Source: Rhizocola hellebori
Lineage (GTDB): Bacteria; Actinomycetota; Actinomycetes; Mycobacteriales; Micromonosporaceae
Length of the DNA: 39,752 bases
NCBI RefSeq assembly: GCF_016862955.1
Contig: NZ_BONY01000085.1
Location: forward strand, 1 to 39,752
Direction: 5' to 3'
A program made the translations under genes and the position numbers. The notes under the pieces are model-generated. The model ran no database searches, had not been told where the DNA came from, and saw only the letters and a program-made list of their open reading frames with translations. Below, in pieces: positions 28,891 through 36,820 of this stretch (positions are counted from its first letter, which is position 1; every line of letters starts with the position of its first letter).

Positions 28891-30072
28891 ATGTATGGCC
28901 AGATGCCGGCCAGGCGGCATCACCTCAATGCCGGCCTGCTCGTCGGCTTCGTCGTGTTGCTGGTGGCACTGATTCCTTCCGCGATGGTCCTGCCGGCTTT
29001 CGGCGAGTTCGGCCATCCGGCGACCTTGCTGTGCCTGCTGCTCATGGGGATCTGGTTGCTCACCCGCTTGCACCATCGCATGATCGCGGTGGGCGCGCAG
29101 CCGATGCGGTGGCTCGCCTGGCTGTGCCTGGCCGCCGCGTGCGCTTCCTACGCCGCCGGGCTGTGGCGGGGGCTGACCCCGGCCCAGGACGACATGGCGA
29201 TCCGGGCGCTCCTTGGCGGCTTGGGTTTCTTCGGGGTCATCCTGGCCACGTCCGAGGGGTTGCGCAGCAAGGAACGCCTTGACGGGCTCATCTGCCTGAC
29301 GCTGATCGGCGCGGCTGTGATCGCGGTGTTGGGCATGGTCTGGGCGGCGATTAACATCGATATAACTGCATACCTTGATATTCCAGGTCTGGTGCGCCGC
29401 GGTGACGCGGCCGGGCCGCGCATCACGCCAGAGCTTGGCGCGGTGCTGGTTCTGCTGCTTCCGTTCGCGATCCACATGGGACGCTTCGCCCGCACCCGGC
29501 CGGAAAGGGGCTGGATGGGCCTGATCGGGGTGCTGATGGTGCTGGCGCTTGCCACCGCGCCATCGCGAACGGCCCTGCTGGCCCTGGCCGTGCTGCTGGT
29601 CGTGCTGATCCCGGCGTGGACCTGGCGGACCCGCTTCAACCTGCTGACGCCCAGCCTGCTCGTGGTCGCGGCCATGCTTTACCTCATGCCGGACCTACCG
29701 CGCTCAATCGCGAAGATGTTCACCGAGCCGGGCAACGACGTGGTGGCCGCGGCTCGTGGCCGGTGGGCAGCCATCCCGGAGCAGGCGTGGCCGGGCGGGC
29801 ATTGGCTCGTCGGGGTGATAGCGCTTGCGGCCCTTCACCTTGGCGCGTTCGTGCTGGCCGCGCTCGCCTTTCGCCGGTCGGTCATGCTGGCCGATCGGCA
29901 CCTGTGTGCCTGTCTCATGGCGACGCAGCTGATGGGCATCGCGCTCGGCTTCACCTTCGCGCCGTTCGAGCTGGGCACCTATCCGATATTCATGGCCATC
30001 GCGACCGGGGCGTGTGCCGCGATGTGGCGGCTCAGTGTGCCGAGGCGGCGTCGTGTGGTCAGTCAGGCCTGA
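28891..30072 (+). CDS. O-antigen polymerase/ligase-like membrane protein
   Basis: A 393-aa protein with about 10-11 membrane spans, the topology of Wzy/WaaL enzymes that join oligosaccharide units or attach polymer to an acceptor. The characteristic external loop is short (around SIAKMFTEPGNDVVAAARGRWAAIPEQAWPGGHW), with an arginine where the family has a conserved basic residue. Sequence conservation in this group is too weak to name polymerase or ligase. It lies 8 nt after Wzz. The codons at 29349-29388 (around AAINIDITAYLDIPG) are unusually A/T-rich. It overlaps the convergent GT2 gene by 10 nt. Confidence 0.78.
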   Translation: MYGQMPARRHHLNAGLLVGFVVLLVALIPSAMVLPAFGEFGHPATLLCLLLMGIWLLTRLHHRMIAVGAQPMRWLAWLCLAAACASYAAGLWRGLTPAQDDMAIRALLGGLGFFGVILATSEGLRSKERLDGLICLTLIGAAVIAVLGMVWAAINIDITAYLDIPGLVRRGDAAGPRITPELGAVLVLLLPFAIHMGRFARTRPERGWMGLIGVLMVLALATAPSRTALLALAVLLVVLIPAWTWRTRFNLLTPSLLVVAAMLYLMPDLPRSIAKMFTEPGNDVVAAARGRWAAIPEQAWPGGHWLVGVIALAALHLGAFVLAALAFRRSVMLADRHLCACLMATQLMGIALGFTFAPFELGTYPIFMAIATGACAAMWRLSVPRRRRVVSQA

Positions 30073-30869
30073 TGGCCCCAGGTGACTTCGCCGGCCCGGC
30101 GTGCTGACCTTTCGGCGGCCAGAATGATTGCGGCGTAACAGATTCCAGCCGGCCACAGCCACGGCCGGGGCAGCACCACATCCTTGAGCCAGGACGAGTT
30201 GCGGGCCGGCCGGATGGCGGCGGTCGCGGTGGCGCGCAGCGCGCGATTGCCCGCGCGCAGCCGGGCCAGCCGGCCCACCAGATGGGCGGTGCGGCGGGGC
30301 GCGGCGACCGTGGAGACCACCGTCGGCTCATGGTGTTTCTCGGCCGCGCTGAACATCGAGTCCAGGAAGAGGTCGTCGGCGACCTGATCGGGGAACTCGG
30401 CGAAGCGCGATCGCCCGCTCTCGCTGACAGCGATCACCCCGCGGCCGTAAAGCGCGTCGCGATAGGCGGGCAGGCGTTTGTTCACCGCGTAAAAAGCGCG
30501 CACGAGCAGGCTCGAGCCCTCGGTGGTCACCCGGCGTGCCCCGGTGGCGGCCAGCACACCCGGCCGTTCCACCGCGGCGGCCAGCGCCCGAACCTGAACG
30601 GGGGTAAGCGGAATGTCCGCATCGAGATAGATCCGTGGAAATGCCTTGGCGGCCGCGTCGCCGACCCGCAAAGCGGCGGCCTTGCCCGGTGCGGGCAGGT
30701 CGATCACCTGTACGCCGGGGACCTGCGCGGCCACCGAAGCGGTGGCATCGGTGCAGCCGTTGGGCACCACGATGATTTCGAAGTCGTCCGAGCCCGCCCC
30801 GGTCAGCAGGGCAAGGTTGGCGCCAATCCGGTTGGCCTCGTTGTGTGCCGGAATCACAATGCTGATCAC
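30063..30869 (-). CDS. GT2 family glycosyltransferase, paralogue 2
   Basis: A 268-aa glycosyltransferase closely similar in layout to the gene at 26920-27717. It opens ISIVIPAHNEANRIGANL, has IIVVPNGCTDAT and the D-A-D motif in IYLDADIPLT, and ends with a hydrophobic segment WLWPAGICYAAIILAA. The GTG start overlaps the stop of the upstream GT4 gene (GTGA), so they are coupled. With its paralogue it brackets the Wzz-polymerase pair, which looks like an old duplication with inserted or retained genes. Donor sugar unknown. Confidence 0.88.
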   Translation of the reverse strand: MISIVIPAHNEANRIGANLALLTGAGSDDFEIIVVPNGCTDATASVAAQVPGVQVIDLPAPGKAAALRVGDAAAKAFPRIYLDADIPLTPVQVRALAAAVERPGVLAATGARRVTTEGSSLLVRAFYAVNKRLPAYRDALYGRGVIAVSESGRSRFAEFPDQVADDLFLDSMFSAAEKHHEPTVVSTVAAPRRTAHLVGRLARLRAGNRALRATATAAIRPARNSSWLKDVVLPRPWLWPAGICYAAIILAAERSARRAGEVTWGHQA

Positions 30870-32131
30870 AGCTTGGCCTTCTCCGACTCCGATGACGCGG
30901 CCTCACGCCGTGGCGCCGGCACGGTGGCCTTGGCGAGCCGCCGCGAGAGCAGCTGACGCCACACGTTCAGATAGGGCACAGCCTGGTGTTCCCAGGACAG
31001 CATTTCGTTGAAGCGAGCGAGCCCGGTCTTGCTCATCCGAGCCCGCAGCGACTCGTCGCCCAGCAGCTCATCGAGGGCTTTGGCGAACTCGGCCGGGTCG
31101 CCGGTCGGCACGTAAAGCGCCGCTTCTTCGGCGGTGCGCCGGGTCTCCAGCAGATCGACAGCCACCACGGGAACACCGCGACCCAGGTATTCCACGGTTT
31201 TGGCCATGGTCGAGAGCTGGTTCATGCGGGTCGGCAGATCGGGCTGGATGGCACAGGTGGCCTGCCGCAACAGCTGGTCAACTCCCTGTGGCCCAAGCCA
31301 TCCGGTGAACTCGACGATGTCTTCGAGCTGGCGCTGAACCACCAGCGCCTTGAGATTTTCCAGCTCTTCGCCGTCGCCGGCGATGATGAGCCGCCAGCCG
31401 GTGCGCCCGCGCAGCTTTGCCAGCTCCTCAACGGCCAGCACGGCGCCGCGCACGTTGTCCTGCGGCCCGAGCACGCCGAGGTAAACCAGCTTTTGCAGGT
31501 CGTCTTTCCCGGGCGACCCGGTCGCCGGCCGGATCTCGTTGGCGGACGGCCCGTTGCGGACCACGGTCACCCTGTCCGGCCGCACGCCGCGGCGCAGGGC
31601 AATGTCGCGATAGGACTGATTGGTGGAGGTCACCCAGGACGCTGTGCGCATCGTGAGCCACTCCAGCCGCTCCAGCATCTTGTAGACGAACCGGTTTGGA
31701 TTCCCGTCGGACCTGGTGGCATAGACCTCGGGGCACAGGTCGTGGTGGTCGAAGACCCACGGCCGTCCCAAAGCCCGCATCAGCAACGCCAACGGGAAGT
31801 AAACATCTGGTGGATTGCAGACCTGTACGGCATGCGCTCTTCCGGCGAGCACTTCACCCATCAACCGGAACGCGATGCACAGGAAGGACCAGCCGAACTC
31901 GATGGCGAACGACACTATGCCCGATCCGTAGACCTTTACGGGATAAGGCCGCAAACGGGTGTCTCGGCTACCGGGCAGTACGGTAAGACCTCGCTCGCCG
32001 CGCGGAGCTATCACGGTGACAGCGAAGCCGGCCTCCTCAAGCGATAGACACTGACGAATTACTCGACGGTCTCGCTCGGCGGGCAGATTGGCGATCAGAA
32101 TGGTGATATGGGTCCTGCGAGCTGTGCGCAC
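30866..32131 (-). CDS. GT4 family glycosyltransferase
   Basis: A 421-aa retaining glycosyltransferase with the GT-B fold. The N-terminal domain begins ITILIANLPAERDRRVIRQCLSLEEAGFAVTVIAPRG, with FDHHDLCPEVY in the acceptor region. The C-terminal domain has VVRNGPSANEIRP, YLGVLGPQDNVRG and the donor-site segment TMAKTVEYLGRGVPVVAVDL. In many relatives this last glutamate is part of the E-x7-E motif; here the spacing differs slightly. GTG at 32131 has a weak AGGA ribosome site; the frame is open further upstream, but the extra residues lack domain character. It is divergent from the gene at 32240. Confidence 0.88.
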   Translation of the reverse strand: MRTARRTHITILIANLPAERDRRVIRQCLSLEEAGFAVTVIAPRGERGLTVLPGSRDTRLRPYPVKVYGSGIVSFAIEFGWSFLCIAFRLMGEVLAGRAHAVQVCNPPDVYFPLALLMRALGRPWVFDHHDLCPEVYATRSDGNPNRFVYKMLERLEWLTMRTASWVTSTNQSYRDIALRRGVRPDRVTVVRNGPSANEIRPATGSPGKDDLQKLVYLGVLGPQDNVRGAVLAVEELAKLRGRTGWRLIIAGDGEELENLKALVVQRQLEDIVEFTGWLGPQGVDQLLRQATCAIQPDLPTRMNQLSTMAKTVEYLGRGVPVVAVDLLETRRTAEEAALYVPTGDPAEFAKALDELLGDESLRARMSKTGLARFNEMLSWEHQAVPYLNVWRQLLSRRLAKATVPAPRREAASSESEKAKL

Positions 32132-32227
32132 CTGACCATTCCTGCATGGCGGAGCCTTGGCAGGCAAGAAAACCGGGCCGTTTCGCCTGTCACATTGTTT
32201 ACAAGCCGTCGTGGGGCATCGGTTCAC

Positions 32228-32233
32228 TAGACT
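32228..32233 (+). promoter_or_regulatory. -10 element TAGACT of the GT2 gene at 32240 (leaderless)
   Basis: TAGACT ends 6 nt before the GTG at 32240. It matches the hexamer of the aldehyde dehydrogenase promoter. Confidence 0.5.
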
Positions 32234-32239
32234 CACCGG

Positions 32240-33184
32240 GTGGCATTGAGCAGCTCGGGTCAGGGTGAGACCGTCGCGGTCGTCTCCGTCACTTTCAACA
32301 GCGAGCGTCTCCTCGCCGATCTGGTCGCCTCACTCGAGACCGGGATGCAAGGCGTGTCATGGCATCTCACCGTGGCCGACAATGCGTCCACCGACGCCAG
32401 CACGTCCGAGATCCGGCGCCTGTTGCCCGAGGCGACAGTGGTCGAGATGGGACGCAATGCCGGTTATGCCGCAGGGATAAATGCCGCGGTTGCCGCCGCG
32501 CCCCCGCATACCGCGATCCTCGTGCTCAACCCCGACATCCGGCTCACCGCGGGCTGCGCCAAGGAATTGCTCTCGGTGCTGGGCCGCGAGACGTCGGGAA
32601 TCGTGGTGCCGCAACTGGAAAGAGGGGACGGCAGCTACATTCCCGTGCTGCGCCGCGAGCCAACGGTGTTGCGCGCCTTGGGCGACGCCATGCTCGGTGC
32701 GCGCCGGGCCGGAAAGTACCCGATGTTCGGCGAGATAGTGACCGGAGATCGGTACTATCAGTCAGAAACCATGGCCGATTGGGCAGCCGGCTCCGCGATG
32801 CTGATCAGCGCCGAGTGCTGGCAACGATGTGCCCCATGGGATGAGTCGTTCTTCCTCTACTCCGAAGAGACCGACTTCGCGCTGCGCGCACGCGACGCGG
32901 GCCTGCCGACCCGGCTCGCTCCGGCCGCGCGGGCGGTGCATCTGGAAGGCGATTCCAAGCAGTCGCCGGGTCTGTGGGCGTTGTTGATGGTCAACCGGGC
33001 GCGCCTTTACCGTCGCCGCCACGGGTTCGCGTCCTCGGCCGCCTACTGGGCGGCATTGGTCCTGCGCGAAGCGAGCCGCGCCCTGCTTGGCAGCAAGCCC
33101 AGCCGTGCCGCAGTCCGATCGTTGACCAGCCCGGCTCGGCTACGCCAAGCTCCCAGCGCGCAAACCGTCCGGGCGAACGGCTAA
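32240..33184 (+). CDS. GT2 rhamnosyltransferase-type glycosyltransferase
   Basis: A 314-aa glycosyltransferase. VAVVSVTFNSERLL opens the GT-A fold, followed by VADNASTDAS, MGRNAGYAAGIN and the metal-site variant LNPD (NPD in place of D-x-D). Later blocks are ADWAAGSAMLISAECW and DESFFLYSEETDFALRARDAG, which contain the catalytic-base region. This pattern is that of the WcaA/RfbN-like group that adds rhamnose or related sugars to glycan repeats. It is monocistronic, with a leaderless promoter, and ends tail-to-tail with the PHP gene (shared CTAA). Confidence 0.9.
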   Translation: MALSSSGQGETVAVVSVTFNSERLLADLVASLETGMQGVSWHLTVADNASTDASTSEIRRLLPEATVVEMGRNAGYAAGINAAVAAAPPHTAILVLNPDIRLTAGCAKELLSVLGRETSGIVVPQLERGDGSYIPVLRREPTVLRALGDAMLGARRAGKYPMFGEIVTGDRYYQSETMADWAAGSAMLISAECWQRCAPWDESFFLYSEETDFALRARDAGLPTRLAPAARAVHLEGDSKQSPGLWALLMVNRARLYRRRHGFASSAAYWAALVLREASRALLGSKPSRAAVRSLTSPARLRQAPSAQTVRANG

Positions 33185-33921
33185 CTTTCGCGACGCAGGT
33201 GGCGCAAACGCCCCCTGAGCAACCGGCGGGTTCGCTCGACGATCTCCAGAGCCGGCCGCGCCGGGCCACCCATGAAGAAACGCGCAGACCGGTTGAACGC
33301 CCGCGGCTCAAAGGCGCCCTGCCGCAGTGCCTGGTAGACGCTGTGCGGGCTCAGCGGCACGCCATCGTCGATGTGCAGCGACATGCCCAGCGGGAAGAAC
33401 TGCCGGCTGGTGTGAAAGTCCAGGGAGACAAACGGTGCCACGCCGAGGCGACGGGCCATGGCCAGTGCTTGCTTGTTCGGGGCTAGGCCGTCGTACTTTC
33501 GGTTCCACACCTCAATAGCGGCAAGGTGTGGCGTCCACGCCGACTCGTAACGCCGCCAGGCGTCGCGCCGCCACGGATGGGCCAGCACGCTGACTCCGCC
33601 CTCGGCGCTGACCTTCGCCAGCAGATCGCCGATCTGCGGGGTGTGCCCGAAGAACGGCACCTCGCCCCAGACCGTGATGTGGATCAGGTTTTCTGGATCG
33701 TTGTATTCGATGCCCGGTACCAGGAGCACCTCAGGCGTGCTCGCCTCGGCACACGCGGCGTGGTAGGCGCCGAGGTCGGCCTCGGCGAAGGCGCGGCTGT
33801 GTTCGGAGAGCAGCACGATCCGGTAACCGCGTTTGCCGAAGCCGGCCGCGATGTCCCCCAGCGACCAGGAAGCGTCGTCGGACCAGGCCGAGTGGATGTG
33901 CGGAGCGGCCAGATAGTTCAT
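33181..33921 (-). CDS. PHP-domain metal-dependent hydrolase
   Basis: A 246-aa protein of the polymerase-and-histidinol-phosphatase superfamily. Metal-ligand blocks are visible in order: HIHSAWSDD near the start, SEHSRAF, GIEYND, AHPWRRD and the late DFHTS. The usual activity is phosphoester hydrolysis with a trinuclear metal centre; some relatives (CehA/McbA-like) act on carbamates or other esters. The ATG overlaps the stop of the ATP-grasp gene (ATGA) and has GGAGA before it, so it is the last gene of the five-gene glycan-modification operon. Removal of phosphate or ester from a glycan precursor is inference. Confidence 0.85.
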   Translation of the reverse strand: MNYLAAPHIHSAWSDDASWSLGDIAAGFGKRGYRIVLLSEHSRAFAEADLGAYHAACAEASTPEVLLVPGIEYNDPENLIHITVWGEVPFFGHTPQIGDLLAKVSAEGGVSVLAHPWRRDAWRRYESAWTPHLAAIEVWNRKYDGLAPNKQALAMARRLGVAPFVSLDFHTSRQFFPLGMSLHIDDGVPLSPHSVYQALRQGAFEPRAFNRSARFFMGGPARPALEIVERTRRLLRGRLRHLRRES

Positions 33922-35087
33922 CGCCGTCTCCCCAGCTGCTCGGCAACCGTCGCCCACGCGTCGCGGGCGAAGACCCGAAACTCGCCGCGTCGCCAGTGGT
34001 ACCAACGGGTCTTGCGGCCTGGCCGGAGCATGGCCGCGATGGTGGCGCCGCGGGACGGCCAGCGCCCCACGTCACCTCCTCGGGCACCGCGCAGCACGGC
34101 AAGCAGGTGCACGGTTTCACGACCGAGATGACGGCACACGATATGCGGCGCCTCGGGCGGGGAGACCGGCCGCCATTGCGGATCGATGGCGGCTCGCACG
34201 GCCCACTGCGGATAGTCCAGCCCACGCCGCACGGCCAGCGCCATGCTGCCCCAGGCTCGCCCGTTGAGTTCCATGAACCAGGGCCGGCCGTCGTTGTCTC
34301 GCAAAAGCTCAATCATGAAGATGCCGTGCCAACCGGCCTCGGCCAGGAAGCGGCGCACCGGCTCGACCAGCGCCGGGTCCACCGGGATCGATTCGCACGC
34401 GCTGGAACCGGAGCCACGCGGGTTCATCATCCTGACCCGCCGATGGGCCGACAGCGCCAGCACCTCACCGCCGCAGGCGATTCCGAAGACACCCTCGCCG
34501 ACCCCGTCGATCAGCGGCTGTACCAGAACGGGTCCACCGATCTCGGCGGCTATCCGGGCGACGTCGGTGGCCTGCCGGGCTATCGCCCCGGCCGGCCGGG
34601 TCAGCCGGCCTTCCCGTTCCACGGTCGCCAAGGCCGACTTCACCATCCAGGGACCGGAGTCCGATGGCGTCTCACCGTCGGATCGGGGCACCGGGAAGCC
34701 GGCCGCCTCGGCCAGTTTCACCTGTTGGCTCTTGTCCAGTGCCAGCCGCGCGGCGGCGCCCACCGGCCCGGCGATCACGGCGGTGCCCTCGGGCGCCACC
34801 TCGGCCAGGGCTGCCGTGAGCCACAGCGAGGCGTCGTCGAGAGGCAGCACAGCGACCGGCTTTTCGGCCTCGATGAGCTGGCGCAGCGCTGCCACGCTTG
34901 CGGCCGCGTCGGCCTCCGGCTCGGGCAGGCTCACCAGCCGGATCCCCTTGGCGGAAGCCAGCGCGGGCCGCCTTCCGGCCCGGGTGAAGGCGACCACCTC
35001 GAAGCCCGCGTCGCGCAGGCACCAGGCCGACTCGATCGCGGCCAGCGACTCGGCGAAGCCGATGAGCACGCGTGGGCCTATCGCCAC
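33918..35087 (-). CDS. ATP-grasp ligase (carbamoyl-phosphate-synthase-like)
   Basis: A 389-aa ATP-dependent carboxylate-amine ligase. The N-terminal pre-ATP domain is VLIGFAESLAAIESAWCLRDAGFEVVAFTR. The ATP-binding lysine region is WMVKSALATVEREGRL, then VLVQPLIDGVGEGVFGI, and the metal-binding end is FMIELLRDNDGRPWFMELNGRAWGSM with the E and N ligands. Such enzymes in surface-glycan loci attach an amino acid or other amine to a carboxyl group. The start is GTG at 35087, overlapping the deacetylase end by 10 nt; GTG at 35069 is an alternative. No strong ribosome site is visible, which fits translational coupling. Confidence 0.82.
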   Translation of the reverse strand: MAIGPRVLIGFAESLAAIESAWCLRDAGFEVVAFTRAGRRPALASAKGIRLVSLPEPEADAAASVAALRQLIEAEKPVAVLPLDDASLWLTAALAEVAPEGTAVIAGPVGAAARLALDKSQQVKLAEAAGFPVPRSDGETPSDSGPWMVKSALATVEREGRLTRPAGAIARQATDVARIAAEIGGPVLVQPLIDGVGEGVFGIACGGEVLALSAHRRVRMMNPRGSGSSACESIPVDPALVEPVRRFLAEAGWHGIFMIELLRDNDGRPWFMELNGRAWGSMALAVRRGLDYPQWAVRAAIDPQWRPVSPPEAPHIVCRHLGRETVHLLAVLRGARGGDVGRWPSRGATIAAMLRPGRKTRWYHWRRGEFRVFARDAWATVAEQLGRRR

Positions 35088-35740
35088 CGCTTCACCAGCC
35101 CGACGGCTGTGCCGCGCAGCTTGGCGGCGACTCCCGGCCCGGCCAATACCTCGGCCCTCATCGACTCTGCGGTGTCGTGACTGCGCACGCTGTATCGCGG
35201 CTGCAGCCAGGCTTGCTCGTTCGCGGGGCGTCGATCGCTGGTGAACACCCGGGAATACCCGTTGTGCCGCAACGCCTGCAGCGTTCCCCGGTCGTACTGC
35301 CCGCGCGGGCAGGCCGCCTCGGCCACGGGCGTGCCGAGCAGCGAGGCCAGCCTGTCGCGGGCGGCCACCAGCTCGGCGTGGCGGGTCGCCGCGTCCATGC
35401 CGCGCCACGAGACGTGCGACATCCCGTGCGACCCGATCTTCATCCCCGCCTCACGCAGCTGGAGAACGTCGGCCTCGGAGAGGCTGCCCGGCTCGCCGAG
35501 CCGCCCGGCGATGACGAAGAAGTCTGCTCGCAGATTGCGCTTCAAGAGCGCGGGCAGACCGATCTCGATATCCGACGCGTTGGAGTCGTCGAAGCTGATC
35601 CGGATGGACGGCCACTGCGCCACCTCGTCGAGGATGCTCTCGAAGCGGTCGACGTCGACCCAGTAGATGTCCTCGCCCGGCTCCAATGCCCGTTTGGGCG
35701 TGCCGATGCCGTGGAAGCAGATGTTCAACACGTGAGGCAT
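35078..35740 (-). CDS. CE4 polysaccharide deacetylase-like protein
   Basis: A 220-aa NodB-homology protein. The catalytic Asp motif is SFDD (D51-D52), the zinc-binding H105-x-x-x-H109 is in GSHGMSH and motif 3 is CPRGQYDR (R146). It has no signal peptide, so it should act on a cytoplasmic or lipid-linked sugar rather than on wall polymer. It would remove N- or O-acetyl groups, giving an amine for the ATP-grasp enzyme to use (inference). It starts 6 nt after the GT4 stop codon. Confidence 0.87.
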   Translation of the reverse strand: MPHVLNICFHGIGTPKRALEPGEDIYWVDVDRFESILDEVAQWPSIRISFDDSNASDIEIGLPALLKRNLRADFFVIAGRLGEPGSLSEADVLQLREAGMKIGSHGMSHVSWRGMDAATRHAELVAARDRLASLLGTPVAEAACPRGQYDRGTLQALRHNGYSRVFTSDRRPANEQAWLQPRYSVRSHDTAESMRAEVLAGPGVAAKLRGTAVGLVKRWR

Positions 35741-35746
35741 CCTGCC

Positions 35747-36820
35747 CTACCGGGCCATCAGCGGCTGATAGAGGCTGAGCAGATCCTCGCGCAGCCCCGA
35801 CTCGTGGTAGCGCCCGATGATTCGCTCCGAGGCGACCAGCCCGGCCTTGGCCAGGTTCTCCGGCTCGGTCTCGTATCGGCGTATCGCTTCTTCGACCGCC
35901 TTGGCATAACCCAGGATGTCGCTGTCGGGTACCGGGCTGCTGTACTCCGGATCGAAGTAGTCGCGACCGCCCATGCCGGTGAAGCCGATCGCGTAACAGC
36001 CGCTGGCCATCGCCTCGGCCGGCGGCAGGCCGAAGCCCTCGCGTTCGCTGAAGCTCAGGAAGATGGGGCAGCTGCGCATCAGCTCGGCCGTCTGCGCCTC
36101 GGTATAGCCCTCGATCGGGATCAGCTCCCACCCCTCCAGCACCCCGCGCGAGCGCAGGATGTGCAGCAGGTGTTCGCGTTCCTGCCGCCGGCGGCGGGGG
36201 ACGAAGGCGATCCGCCGGGCACGGCGCGTCTCGGACCCGGGTGGGTGGAACACCTGGTGGTCCAGAACGGCGCGGGCCCGGTGCACCGGGATGTCCGGGA
36301 ACGTGAACCGCAGCAGCGCCGCGCTGTCCTCGGAGACGGTCAGCAGCGTGACCAGGTTTTCCAAGGTCGTGTAGGGCGCACCGGGCGGAGTCTGCGCGAA
36401 GGGCACGTGATCGAACGTGTGGTAGGCGCCCTGATTGAAGACGATCTTTCGCGGCTCAGCGGGCAGCAAGTCGGGGCCGAGCAGGTAGAACTCCGGCACC
36501 ACCAGCACATCGTCGGGGCTGAGCGTGAGCTTTGGGGCGCTTACTGTTCTGGTGTTGTTGGCGAACCAGGTGCACCGGAAGCCTTCCTCGCTGTGCAGCA
36601 CGGCGGCGTCGATGCCGGCCGCGTTCAGCTGGTCCACGTGGCGGTAGAGCATCCGCACGCCGCCACGCGGTGAGGACTGGTCGGGGGTCAGGTAGTAGAC
36701 CACCGGCGAACCTCTCCGCGCGCCGACGGTGAGCTTGGGAGGCCGCCGGCTTCGCAGCTCGCGAGCTCGACTCGTGGCGGCGAGCACTTCGCGCACACGC
36801 CCCGAAATAGCCGGGATCAT
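35747..36820 (-). CDS. GT4-like glycosyltransferase of the glycan-modification operon
   Basis: A 357-aa GT-B fold glycosyltransferase. A basic head (ARELRSRRPPKL) precedes VVYYLTPDQSSPRGGVRMLYRHVDQL. The C-terminal donor domain has the E-x7-E motif in SEREGFGLPPAEAMASGC. The mid-region LTVSEDSAALLRFTFPDI and the metal-free active site fit family GT4. ATG at 36820 overlaps the stop of the asparagine-synthase-like gene (ATGA). It probably adds a sugar of the repeat unit; donor unknown. Confidence 0.85.
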   Translation of the reverse strand: MIPAISGRVREVLAATSRARELRSRRPPKLTVGARRGSPVVYYLTPDQSSPRGGVRMLYRHVDQLNAAGIDAAVLHSEEGFRCTWFANNTRTVSAPKLTLSPDDVLVVPEFYLLGPDLLPAEPRKIVFNQGAYHTFDHVPFAQTPPGAPYTTLENLVTLLTVSEDSAALLRFTFPDIPVHRARAVLDHQVFHPPGSETRRARRIAFVPRRRRQEREHLLHILRSRGVLEGWELIPIEGYTEAQTAELMRSCPIFLSFSEREGFGLPPAEAMASGCYAIGFTGMGGRDYFDPEYSSPVPDSDILGYAKAVEEAIRRYETEPENLAKAGLVASERIIGRYHESGLREDLLSLYQPLMAR

